Source: Nocardioides marinus (GTDB lineage: Bacteria; Actinomycetota; Actinomycetes; Propionibacteriales; Nocardioidaceae). From it: a stretch of DNA of 64,000 nucleotides. Made by a program: the position numbers and the translations under genes. Under the pieces are notes generated by a model. The model made no database searches. It worked only from the letters and a program-made list of their open reading frames with translations, and was not told the origin of the DNA. This document shows, piece by piece, positions 16,897-25,573 of this stretch (positions within the stretch are counted from its first letter, which is position 1; each line of letters begins with the position of its first letter). The stretch is taken from assembly GCF_013408145.1 (NCBI RefSeq), contig NZ_JACBZI010000001.1, positions 2,928,001 through 2,992,000 of the forward strand. The letters run 5' to 3'.

Positions 16897-17883
16897 ATGT
16901 CCACGCCCGGCCGGGGCCCTGCGCAGGGTCACGACGACAACGGCCGGGAGCCGTCACCCTTCATCGAGCTGGACCGCGACGCCTGGGCGGCGCTGGCCGC
17001 GGAGACCGAGAGCCCCCTCACGGCCGAGGAGGTACGCCGGCTGCGCGGGCTCGGTGACTCCCTCGACATCGACGAGGTCCGCGAGGTCTACCTCCCGCTG
17101 TCCCGCCTGCTCTCGATGTACGTCGGCTCCGCGGGGCGGCTGCACCGCAAGCAGGAGGAGTTCCTGCAGCGACCGGTGCCCCCGCGCACGCCGTTCGTGA
17201 TCGGGCTGGCCGGCTCGGTGGCGGTCGGCAAGTCGACCACCGCCCGCGTGCTGCAGCAGATGCTGGCCCACTGGCCCGAGCACCCCAACGTCGCGCTGGT
17301 GACGACCGACGGGTTCCTCTACCCCAACGCCGAGCTTGAGCGCCGCGGCATCCTGCAGCGCAAGGGCTTCCCGGAGTCCTACGACCGCCGCGCGCTGCTG
17401 CGCTTCGTCGTGGACATCAAGTCCGGCAAGGACGAGATCGAGGCTCCGACGTACTCCCACCTGGTCTACGACGTCGTCCCCGACGAGAAGATCGTCATCA
17501 AGCGCCCCGACGTCGTGATCATCGAGGGCCTCAACGTGCTCCAGCCGGCGCGGGCCCGCGAGGACGGTCGCACCGGGCTGGCCGTCAGCGACTTCTTCGA
17601 CTTCTCCGTCTACGTGGACGCGGGCACCTCCCACATCCGCCAGTGGTACGTCGAGCGGTTCATGCGGCTGCGGGAGACCGCGTTCCGCGACCCCGGCTCC
17701 TACTTCGGCAAGTACGTCGACCTCGACCACGAGGCGGCCCTCGCGGAGGCCGCCCGCATCTGGGACACCATCAACGGGCCCAACCTCACCGACAACGTGC
17801 TGCCCACCCGCTCCCGGGCGACGCTCGTGCTGCGCAAGGACCGCGACCACTCGGTGCGCTACGTCCGCCTGCGCAAGCTCTGA
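16897..17883 (+). CDS. coaA: Pantothenate kinase, type I (CoaA)
   Basis: CoaA phosphorylates pantothenate, the first step of coenzyme A synthesis. The 328-residue protein starts at the ATG at 16897. It has the P-loop [17 protein letters not shown] near residue 105 and [18 protein letters not shown], with [16 protein letters not shown] and [14 protein letters not shown] in the core. [14 protein letters not shown] and the C-terminal THSR-equivalent [15 protein letters not shown] follow. The gene is read away from glmS; the 69-bp gap must hold both promoters. It contains CTGCCAGACTGGCAG just before the start codon, a short inverted repeat. CoaA and AcpS (3 kb away) are functionally linked through CoA. 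Confidence 0.96.
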   Translation: MSTPGRGPAQGHDDNGREPSPFIELDRDAWAALAAETESPLTAEEVRRLRGLGDSLDIDEVREVYLPLSRLLSMYVGSAGRLHRKQEEFLQRPVPPRTPFVIGLAGSVAVGKSTTARVLQQMLAHWPEHPNVALVTTDGFLYPNAELERRGILQRKGFPESYDRRALLRFVVDIKSGKDEIEAPTYSHLVYDVVPDEKIVIKRPDVVIIEGLNVLQPARAREDGRTGLAVSDFFDFSVYVDAGTSHIRQWYVERFMRLRETAFRDPGSYFGKYVDLDHEAALAEAARIWDTINGPNLTDNVLPTRSRATLVLRKDRDHSVRYVRLRKL

Positions 17884-17901
17884 GCCCTGCCCGGCACTCC
17901 C

Positions 17902-18513
17902 TCACCGGAACTGCGTCGAGGCCAGCACCAGCTCGGCCGTCGCGTCGTCGATCGCCCCTGCGACCCCGACGTCGCGCACCAGCACCACCGTGACCCCGCT
18001 GCGGGTCAGCAGGCTGGCGCGCACCCGCGGCGGCTGGCACGGCGCGTCGACCCCCACCGCCACCTCCAGGTCCGTACGACGCCCCACCGGTGCCTCCACG
18101 TCGGACTGTGTCGGGGTCGACCCGACCGCGGCCGCGAGCCCCCGCGACCAGGCTCGGACCAGCTCCTCGTGGTCGCCGCGCACCACGCCCACGAACCCCC
18201 GCGACGACCCGGGCACGTCGGGGCACGCCCCGGGGACCAGCAACGCTGCACCGGCCACCGACGCCGCCACCCTGCCGTCGTCGCCCCGGTAGAGCAGCCG
18301 CTCCCCCGGCGCCAGCACCTCCGTCCCCGGCGGGAGCCGCACCACGAGACCGTGCCGCTCCAGGGCCGGACCCGCCGCCCCGGGACCCGACGCCCGCGCC
18401 CGCCAGTCCCCCGCCAGCAGCACGGCCGTGCACAGCACGAGGCAGGTCGTCAGCGCGGCCAGCAGCCACACGAGCGACCGCGCAGACACCCGCCACGACC
18501 GTCCCGAGAGCAC
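17902..18513 (-). CDS. Membrane-anchored protein of unknown function
   Basis: A 203-residue protein starting at a GTG. One N-terminal transmembrane helix (LVWLLAALTTCLVLCTAVLLAG, residues about 14-35) is followed by an extracytoplasmic domain of about 165 residues. That domain has mixed alpha/beta character (RHGLVVRLPPGTEVLAPGE, LEVAVGVDAPCQPPRV, VTVVLVRDVGVAG). Cysteines in PGACPD and APCQPP could pair. I do not recognise a family. It converges on coaA with 18 bases between the stop codons and is transcribed toward it; the upstream gap to the ABC exporter permease is 65 bases. Confidence 0.7.
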   Translation of the reverse strand: MLSGRSWRVSARSLVWLLAALTTCLVLCTAVLLAGDWRARASGPGAAGPALERHGLVVRLPPGTEVLAPGERLLYRGDDGRVAASVAGAALLVPGACPDVPGSSRGFVGVVRGDHEELVRAWSRGLAAAVGSTPTQSDVEAPVGRRTDLEVAVGVDAPCQPPRVRASLLTRSGVTVVLVRDVGVAGAIDDATAELVLASTQFR

Positions 18514-18578
18514 GGCACAGGTCTACGCCAGATCACCGACGGCCGCGAGCGGCTCTCCACAGGTCCGGGGCGGGGCGG

Positions 18579-19379
18579 TCAGACCACGTCCCGTGCGAAG
18601 GTCGTGAGCCGCCCGGCGAGCGCCAGGGCGGCGGCGTACCCGAGCAGCACGAGCGCGCCGGCCCAGGCGGGCAGCAGGTCGACGTCGCCCATCTGGCTGA
18701 ACAGGCTGGCGCCCACGACGGCGTCGGCGGCGGCGCCGGGCAGGTAGGCGGAGACCACGGACAGCCCGTCGACGGCGCCGAGCGCGAGCCGGCCGATCGG
18801 CTCGACGAACTGGGTGAAGGCGAGGATCGCGACCACGGCGGCGACCTGGTGCGGCACGACCGCGCCGAAGCCGGTGCCGAGCACGGCCCACAGCCCGGTC
18901 ACCAGCACCCCCAGCAGCAGCGCCCGCAGCACCTGCGGGACGCCGAGGTAGGCGCCGTCGCCGGCAGCCGACAGCACGGGGGCGGCCGCGGCCACCAGGC
19001 CCACGACGCCGGCCAGCCCGTAGAGCAGTCCGATCCCCGCGGCCAGCACCAGCTTGGCGCCCAGGACGACGCCCCGGCGCGGCTCGGCCAGCAGCGTCTG
19101 GGTCAAGGTCTTGTGGCGGACCTCGGTGGTCACCAGCAGCGTGCCGACGACCAGCGGGAACACGTAGCCCACCGCGTTGAGCACGCCGTAGGCCGTGAGC
19201 GCCGCGTCGAGCCCGCCGAGCGGCGGCGCCTGGCCCTCCGGCGCGACGGTCAGCGAGAACGCCATGGCCGCGCCGACGAAGGCGAGGTAGGCGGCCATCC
19301 CGAGAGCGAGCACCCACCACAGGGCCGTGCTGGTCAGCTTGCGCCACTCGGCGGCGAGCGCCGCGGTGAACCTGCTCAT
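18579..19379 (-). CDS. ABC-2 type exporter permease
   Basis: A 266-residue integral membrane protein with about six hydrophobic helices, for example LWWVLALGMAAYLAFVGAAM, VGYVFPLVVGTLLVTTEV and LVLLGYAAALALAGRL. The N-terminus FTAALAAEWRKLTSTALWW is typical of ABC-2 permeases. The segment TTEVRHKTLTQTLLAEPRR is the coupling region common to drug or lipid exporters. Its ATG overlaps the stop of the ATPase gene (ATGA), so the two are translationally coupled. No substrate can be assigned; no regulator gene adjoins it. Confidence 0.88.
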   Translation of the reverse strand: MSRFTAALAAEWRKLTSTALWWVLALGMAAYLAFVGAAMAFSLTVAPEGQAPPLGGLDAALTAYGVLNAVGYVFPLVVGTLLVTTEVRHKTLTQTLLAEPRRGVVLGAKLVLAAGIGLLYGLAGVVGLVAAAAPVLSAAGDGAYLGVPQVLRALLLGVLVTGLWAVLGTGFGAVVPHQVAAVVAILAFTQFVEPIGRLALGAVDGLSVVSAYLPGAAADAVVGASLFSQMGDVDLLPAWAGALVLLGYAAALALAGRLTTFARDVV

Positions 19380-20269
19380 GCCGCGGCTCCCGTCAGTCGA
19401 AGGAAGACGTCCTCGAGGTCCGCGCCCCGGGTGGCGAGCTGGTGCAGCTCCAGCCCCGCGGCGTACGCCGCCGCCCCCACCGCGGCCGCGGGCACGTCGG
19501 CCACCTCGTGCCCGGCGCCGCGTGCCGCGCACTCCCAGCCCCGCTCGGCGCACAGGGCGGCGAAGCGCTCCGGGTCGGGGGTCTCGACGTAGGTGCGCAC
19601 CCCCGCCATCGAGGCCAGCTCGGCCAGCGAGGAGGCGTGCACCAGCCGGCCGCGGGCGATGACCACGACGTCGTCGACGGTGTGCTGCACCTCGCCGAGC
19701 ACGTGGGAGGAGACCAGGACGGTCCGCCCCTGGGAGGCCAGGTGGCGCAGGAACCCGCGCAGCCACACGATGCCCTCGGGGTCCAGGCCGTTGGCCGGCT
19801 CGTCGAGCACCAGCGCGGGCGGGTCCGCCAGCAGGGCGGTGGCCAGCCCGAGGCGCTGACGCATCCCCAGGGAGTAGCCCCCGACCTTCCGCTCGGCCGC
19901 GGGCGTGAGACCGACGAGGTCGAGCACCTCGCGGCAGCGGTCCCGGTCCGCGCCGACCTGCGGGGCGTACGCCGCCAGGTGGGCCGCCCCGGTGCGGCCG
20001 GGGTGGAACCCGGTCGCCTCGAGCGCGGCGCCGACGAGCGCACCGGGTACCGGGTGGTCGGCGTAGGCGCGACCACCCACCAGGGCCCGGCCGTCGCTGG
20101 GCCGCACGAGGCCGAGCAGCATCCGCAGCGTGGTGGTCTTGCCCGAGCCGTTGGGGCCCAGGAAGCCGGTCACCCGGCCCGGCTCGACCCGGAAGGACAG
20201 GTCGTCGACGGCGCGCACCGACCCGAAGGACTTGCCGAGGCCCGCGACCTCGAGAGCGGGAGCTTCCAC
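19376..20269 (-). CDS. ABC exporter ATP-binding protein
   Basis: A 297-residue ATPase, partner of the ABC-2 permease that follows. It carries Walker A GPNGSGKTTT near residue 40, the signature YSLGMRQRLGLA, Walker B ALVLDEPANGLDPEG and the switch LVSSHVLGEVQHT. A C-terminal extension of about 80 residues (VETPDPERFAALCAERGW onward) is typical of the drug/antibiotic exporter ATPases. The GTG at 20269 lies 7 bases after a TAGGGT -10 box, suggesting a leaderless transcript. It is the first gene of a two-gene operon. Confidence 0.9.
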   Translation of the reverse strand: MEAPALEVAGLGKSFGSVRAVDDLSFRVEPGRVTGFLGPNGSGKTTTLRMLLGLVRPSDGRALVGGRAYADHPVPGALVGAALEATGFHPGRTGAAHLAAYAPQVGADRDRCREVLDLVGLTPAAERKVGGYSLGMRQRLGLATALLADPPALVLDEPANGLDPEGIVWLRGFLRHLASQGRTVLVSSHVLGEVQHTVDDVVVIARGRLVHASSLAELASMAGVRTYVETPDPERFAALCAERGWECAARGAGHEVADVPAAAVGAAAYAAGLELHQLATRGADLEDVFLRLTGAAA

Positions 20270-20276
20270 CCGCCCG

Positions 20277-20282
20277 ACCCTA
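20277..20282 (-). promoter_or_regulatory. Likely -10 box (TAGGGT) of a leaderless ABC exporter mRNA
   Basis: TAGGGT on the minus strand ends 7 bases before the GTG start codon, the spacing expected if transcription starts at the start codon, as is common in actinobacteria. The -35 region is not convincing. Confidence 0.45.
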
Positions 20283-20349
20283 ACCGCGCCCGGAGCCTCG
20301 GCGAGGACCGGGCGAGCGTGGTGGCGACCGCCGCGTGTCGGGCCGGGGC

Positions 20350-21690
20350 TCAGGCCAGGCTCAGACGGGCGCGCACGACGTCGGCGAGCCGGTCGGCCAC
20401 CGCCTGCGCACGCTCCTGCGTGGGTGCCTCGACCATCACGCGGACCAGCGGCTCGGTGCCCGAGGCCCGCAGCAGCACCCGGCCCTCGGCACCCAGCTCG
20501 GCCTCCTCGGCCGCTACCGCCGCCAGCAGCTCGGGGTCGTCGGTGCGGTCCTTGTCGACGCCGGGCACGTTGACCAGCACCTGCGGCAGCCGCCGCACCC
20601 GGGAGGCGAGGTCGCGCAGCGAGCGACCGGTGATCGACATCCACTGCATCACGTGCAGCGCGGTCAGCAGGCCGTCGCCGGTGGTGGCGTGCCGGCTGAG
20701 GATGACGTGGCCGGACTGCTCGCCGCCCAGGGAGAACCCGCCGGTGCGCATCGCCTCGAGGACGTAGCGGTCGCCGACCGCGGTCTGCTCGACCCGGACG
20801 CCGGCGGCGGTCATCGCCTGGTGCAGGCCGAGGTTGCTCATCACGGTCGCCACCAGGGTGTCCTCGGCGAGGCGGCCCTGCTCGCGCAGCGCGACGGCCA
20901 GCAGGCCCAGGATCTGGTCGCCGTCGACGACCTGCCCGGTGTGGTCGACGGCCAGGCAGCGGTCGGCGTCACCGTCGACCGCGAAGCCGGCGTCGGCCCC
21001 GTGCTCGAGGACGGCCTGCCGCAGCGCGGTCAGGTCGGTCGAGCCGCAGCCGGAGTTGATGTTGAGCCCGTCGGGGCGGTCCCCGATCGGGATGACGCGC
21101 GCGCCCGCGGCGGCCAGCGCCCTCGGGCCCGCCTCGTGGGCGGCACCGTGGGCGCAGTCGAGCACCACGGTGAGCCCGTCGAGGCGCACGTCGAGGGTCT
21201 CGACGAGGTGCTCGACGTAGTCGGCGATCGTCGAGGCGTACGGCGTCACCCGACCCACGTCGGCGCCGGTCGGCAGGGTCACCGGGGTGTCCATGGCCGC
21301 CTCGATGGCCTGCTCCACCGCGTCGTCGAGCTTGTGACCGCCGCGACCGAGCAGCTTGATGCCGTTGTCGGGCATCGGGTTGTGGCTCGCGGAGATGACC
21401 ACGCCGAGGTCGGCGGAGAGGTGGTCGGTGAGGTAGGCGACGCCCGGGGTCGGCACCACGCGCAGCCGCAGCACGTCGACGCCGGCGGAGGCCAGCCCCG
21501 CCACCACCGCGTGCTCCAGGAACTGCCCGGAGATGCGCGTGTCGCGACCGACCACGGCCAGCGGACGCCGGCCGTCGACCTGGCCGACGAGCACGCGCGC
21601 GGCAGCCTCGCCCAGACGCAGAGCGAGGTCCGCGGTCAGGTCGCCATTGGCGAGACCGCGGACCCCGTCCGTGCCGAAGAGTCGTCCCAC
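20350..21690 (-). CDS. glmM: Phosphoglucosamine mutase
   Basis: GlmM converts glucosamine-6-phosphate to glucosamine-1-phosphate for UDP-GlcNAc synthesis, following GlmS. The 446-residue protein starts at a GTG preceded by AGGAGAG; the N-terminus [14 protein letters not shown] is diagnostic. The phosphoserine loop [12 protein letters not shown] lies near residue 98, the metal loop is in [13 protein letters not shown], the sugar-binding loop is GGEQSGH, and the phosphate-binding loop is [14 protein letters not shown]. It starts 16 bases downstream of rpsI, so it is probably transcribed with rplM-rpsI, a linkage widely seen in actinobacteria. Confidence 0.97.
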   Translation of the reverse strand: MGRLFGTDGVRGLANGDLTADLALRLGEAAARVLVGQVDGRRPLAVVGRDTRISGQFLEHAVVAGLASAGVDVLRLRVVPTPGVAYLTDHLSADLGVVISASHNPMPDNGIKLLGRGGHKLDDAVEQAIEAAMDTPVTLPTGADVGRVTPYASTIADYVEHLVETLDVRLDGLTVVLDCAHGAAHEAGPRALAAAGARVIPIGDRPDGLNINSGCGSTDLTALRQAVLEHGADAGFAVDGDADRCLAVDHTGQVVDGDQILGLLAVALREQGRLAEDTLVATVMSNLGLHQAMTAAGVRVEQTAVGDRYVLEAMRTGGFSLGGEQSGHVILSRHATTGDGLLTALHVMQWMSITGRSLRDLASRVRRLPQVLVNVPGVDKDRTDDPELLAAVAAEEAELGAEGRVLLRASGTEPLVRVMVEAPTQERAQAVADRLADVVRARLSLA

Positions 21691-21706
21691 AGGAGAGACG
21701 ACCGGA

Positions 21707-22219
21707 TCAGCGCTTGGAGAACTGGGGCGCCTTGCGGGCCTTCTTCAGACCGGCCTTCTTGCGCTCGATCACGCGCGCGTCGCGGGTCAGCAGACCGGCC
21801 TTCTTCAGGGCCGGGCGGTTGGCCTCGACGTCGACGGCGTTCAGGCAGCGGGCCACGCCGAGGCGCAGGGCGCCGGCCTGACCGGTGATGCCGCCGCCGT
21901 GGATGCGGGCGATGACGTCGAAGCGGCCCTCGAGCTGCAGCTCGGCGAAGGGCTCGTTGACGACCTGCTGGTGCAGCTTGTTCGGGAAGTAGGAGTCCAG
22001 GGTGCGACCGTTGACGGTCCACACGCCGGTGCCCGGGACGATCCGGACGCGGGCGACGGCCTCCTTGCGGCGGCCGGTGGCCGCGGCGGGGGCGATGGTG
22101 GCCGGGCGGAGCTCGGCGTCGGCCGAGGGCGCGGACTCGGAGCTGTAGGCGATGCCCTGCTCGTCGGTGGTGAAGGTCTCCTCGACCTCGGTGGTCTCGG
22201 TGGTGGCGGAGTCAGCCAT
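21707..22219 (-). CDS. rpsI: 30S ribosomal protein S9
   Basis: S9 (170 residues) binds 16S rRNA and its C-terminal tail contacts P-site tRNA. The sequence has an acidic, poorly conserved N-terminal extension of about 45 residues ([15 protein letters not shown]) before the S9 core ([17 protein letters not shown]), then [18 protein letters not shown] and the basic tail ending APQFSKR. E. coli S9 is 130 residues; the extension is usual in actinobacteria. It starts 29 bases after the rplM stop codon and is co-transcribed with it. Confidence 0.97.
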   Translation of the reverse strand: MADSATTETTEVEETFTTDEQGIAYSSESAPSADAELRPATIAPAAATGRRKEAVARVRIVPGTGVWTVNGRTLDSYFPNKLHQQVVNEPFAELQLEGRFDVIARIHGGGITGQAGALRLGVARCLNAVDVEANRPALKKAGLLTRDARVIERKKAGLKKARKAPQFSKR

Positions 22220-22248
22220 GGTGGTCCTCAAATCCTCTGCGGTGGCGA

Positions 22249-22692
22249 TTACTGGGAGATCTGGCTGATCTCGAAGGGGGTGGCCTGCTGGGCGGCGTGC
22301 GGGTGGTTGGGACCCGAGTAGACCTTCAGCTTCTTCAGCATCTGGCGGCCCAGCTTGTTCTTGGGGAGCATGCCCCACACGGCCTTCTCGATGGCCTTGC
22401 GGGCGTCCTTGTCCAGCAGCTCGCCGTACGGCGTGGAGGACAGGCCGCCCGGGTAGCCGGAGTGGCGGTAGGCCATCTTCTTGGTCGCCTTGGAGCCGGA
22501 GAGGGAGACCTTCTCGGCGTTGACGATGATCACGAAGTCGCCCATGTCCATGTGGGGGGCGAAGGTCGGCTTGTGCTTGCCCCGCAGGAGGTTGGCGGTG
22601 TGGGTCGCGAGGCGACCGAGCACGACGTCGGTCGCGTCGATCACGAGCCACTCGCGCTGGATGTCAGCGGGCTTGGGGCTGTAGGTGCGCAC
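22249..22692 (-). CDS. rplM: 50S ribosomal protein L13
   Basis: L13 (147 residues) is an early-assembly 23S rRNA-binding protein. The GTG start at 22692 gives [20 protein letters not shown], the actinobacterial form, followed by [42 protein letters not shown], and the L13 signature in [19 protein letters not shown]. It is the first gene of the rplM-rpsI-glmM transcript. A good promoter lies about 195 bases upstream, leaving a long untranslated leader. Confidence 0.97.
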   Translation of the reverse strand: MRTYSPKPADIQREWLVIDATDVVLGRLATHTANLLRGKHKPTFAPHMDMGDFVIIVNAEKVSLSGSKATKKMAYRHSGYPGGLSSTPYGELLDKDARKAIEKAVWGMLPKNKLGRQMLKKLKVYSGPNHPHAAQQATPFEISQISQ

Positions 22693-22884
22693 GGCAGTAC
22701 TACCTGTTCGTTCGTCGGTCCCGACCGGAGGCCCCGGACGGGGTGGTGCTGCTGCGACCGCTGACGAACACGGCCTGGTTCGCACCGACCCACCCGGTTC
22801 CTCGGCGAGGAGAACGGGTGCGGCTCACGTCCAGATCTGCACGCCGGCCCGAGGGCCAGCACGCGGCAGAGGTCGCGACCGACA
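22693..22884 (-). other. Long 5' leader of rplM without a gene
   Basis: About 185 bases separate the predicted transcription start (near 22878) from the rplM GTG. No open frame with coding character is seen on either strand. The GC-rich sequence can form several hairpins. A leader this long is unusual in a genome with so many leaderless genes and could carry an autoregulatory ribosomal-protein site; I see no specific match to a known leader family. Confidence 0.4.
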
Positions 22885-22913
22885 AGACTAGGGCCGCCGG
22901 CGGCGTACGCCAA
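22885..22913 (-). promoter_or_regulatory. Promoter of rplM-rpsI-glmM
   Basis: On the minus strand a -35 hexamer TTGGCG (22913-22908) and a -10 hexamer TAGTCT (22890-22885) are separated by exactly 17 bases, a good fit to a housekeeping sigma factor. Confidence 0.65.
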
Positions 22914-22970
22914 AACGGGCGAGGGGTCGCTCCGTGGGACGCCGGATTCCCGCTCGCAGCCGGAGCGGGC

Positions 22971-22976
22971 TAGAGT
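22971..22976 (+). promoter_or_regulatory. -10 box (TAGAGT) of the citrate synthase gene
   Basis: TAGAGT lies 8 bases before the GTG at 22985; TTCCCG at 22947-22952 could be the -35 with an 18-base spacer. The mRNA would be leaderless or nearly so. Confidence 0.5.
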
Positions 22977-22984
22977 CGCAAGGC

Positions 22985-24270
<1,286 letters not shown>

Positions 24271-24274
<4 letters not shown>

Positions 24275-24954
24275 GCCACCCCGCTCCACTCGGCACGACC
24301 CCGGACCCCGTGTCCGGGGTCGTCCCGTCTCCGGACGGTTCGCGCGTGCGCGGGGTCGTCTGGGACCTCGGCAACGTGATCGTCGACTGGGACCCCTTCC
24401 ACGCGATCGCAGCAGGGGTCGGCGAGGTCGAGGCACGACGCTTCCTCGACGCCGAGGACGTCGACTTCATGGCCTACAACCACGGTCCCGACTCCGGCGA
24501 CTCCTGGGACGACGCCGAGGCCGACCTCGAGCGCACCCACCCGCACTGGCTGCCGCACGCGCGGGCCTACCGCCGCCACTTCGAGGCCTCGCTGCGCGGC
24601 CCGGTCCCCGGCACCGAGGCGCTCATCCGCGAGCTGCACGCGGCCGGGATCGGCCAGTGGGGGCTGACCAACTGGTCCGACGAGCTCTACCACCCCCACG
24701 CCCCACGGCTGTTCCCCGTCCTGGGCCTGCTCGGCACCGTCGTCGTGTCCGGCACGGAGGGCGTGGCCAAGCCGGACCCGGCCGCCTACCGGCTGGCCGT
24801 GGAGCGCTCCGGGCTACCGGCGTACCAGCTGGTCTTCGTCGACGACCGCGCCTCCAACGTCGAGGCCGCGATCGCCTGCGGCCTGCACGGGCTGGTCTTC
24901 ACCGACGCGGACACCCTGCGCACCGACCTGCGCGCCCTCGGCCTGCCCGTCTGA
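24271..24954 (+). CDS. HAD-family hydrolase (haloacid dehalogenase-like phosphatase)
   Basis: A 227-residue HAD-superfamily protein whose ATG overlaps the citrate synthase stop codon, so its translation is probably coupled. Motif I is VVWDLGNVIVDWDP, where the nucleophile Asp is followed by Leu-Gly-Asn rather than the usual DxD, as in the epoxide hydrolase N-terminal phosphatase/YihX-like group. Motif II is GLTNWSDE; the motif III Lys is in GVAKPDPAAYRLA; motif IV is LVFVDDRASNVEAA. It probably dephosphorylates a small sugar phosphate; the substrate is unknown. The C-terminus is complete and is followed within 35 bases by a pair of strong palindromes. Confidence 0.88.
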
Positions 24955-24984
24955 CCCACCGGCCGGCGCACTGGTCTCATGGAA

Positions 24985-25024
24985 CTGGCGCTTGTCGTCC
25001 GGAGTTCCGGTCGACAAGCGCCGG
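24985..25024. repeat. Inverted repeat with 19-bp arms (family D, first unit)
   Basis: Arms 24985-25003 and 25006-25024 match at 17 of 19 positions around the dinucleotide GT; the inner part is GGCGCTTGTCG against CGACAAGCGCC. It overlaps the next perfect palindrome by four bases. Lying between the convergent HAD and hypothetical genes, it probably ends transcription in both directions. Confidence 0.8.
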
Positions 25025-25050
25025 TTTCACCACCCGGGTGGTGAAACCGG
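25021..25050. repeat. Perfect 30-bp palindrome (family D, second unit)
   Basis: The left half CCGGTTTCACCACCC is the exact reverse complement of the right half, with no spacer. It abuts the stop codon of the minus-strand hypothetical gene at 25057. Confidence 0.9.
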
Positions 25051-25056
25051 ATCGAC

Positions 25057-25449
25057 TCACAGGTGGTCAGGGACCACCAGCGCGTCCGGATCCTGCCGAG
25101 GGGGTACGCCGGCGAGGGCCGCCTGCACGAGGGCGACCCGGGCCCGCAGGACCACAGCCCTGCGCAGCCGCCCGCCGCCCTCCGCGGCCATCTGCTCCTG
25201 CACGGCGGCGGTGACCTGCGCGTCGGTGAACGTGGGGCGGGTGCCGGCGGCGACCTCGACGTCCGGGAGCGCCACCAGCACGGGGAGCACCTGGTCGCCG
25301 AGGGAGTCCAGGACCTGGTAGCGCTGATAGCGGGTCATCTCCGCCCAGACGACCTCGACGTCGCGCCGCCGGTTGGCTCGGCGCAGCGCGAGGACCGACT
25401 TGGCCGCCGCCTCCATGGCCCGGGTCATCTCGTGCTCGGTGAACCGCAT
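25057..25449 (-). CDS. Small soluble protein of unknown function
   Basis: A 130-residue protein from the ATG at 25449. An upstream in-frame start would add a Pro-rich segment. It is basic, has no signal peptide or membrane helix, and is predicted mostly helical (EHEMTRAMEAAAKSVLALRRANRR, then VWAEMTRYQRYQVLDSLGD). No family is recognised. It is transcribed toward the family D palindromes and sits downstream of the large surface protein gene, from which it is separated by a strong terminator, so it has its own promoter. Confidence 0.7.
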   Translation of the reverse strand: MRFTEHEMTRAMEAAAKSVLALRRANRRRDVEVVWAEMTRYQRYQVLDSLGDQVLPVLVALPDVEVAAGTRPTFTDAQVTAAVQEQMAAEGGGRLRRAVVLRARVALVQAALAGVPPRQDPDALVVPDHL

Positions 25450-25515
25450 GGGCGCCAGGATCGCAGGAGCGGGCGGGGCACGCCAACGCCCCGGCACGGC
25501 CCCGGAGACGCAGAA

Positions 25516-25558
25516 CGGGCGTGGGTCGTGACCGGTGCCTGGTCTCGACCCACGCCCG
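25516..25558 (-). terminator. Terminator hairpin after the surface protein gene
   Basis: Perfect 13-bp arms, CGGGCGTGGGTCG at 25516-25528 and its complement at 25546-25558, with a 17-base loop. It begins 15 bases after the stop codon of the minus-strand gene. No U-tract follows, as usual for high-GC actinobacteria. Confidence 0.8.
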
Positions 25559-25573
25559 CCGGCGGGGCAGGGC

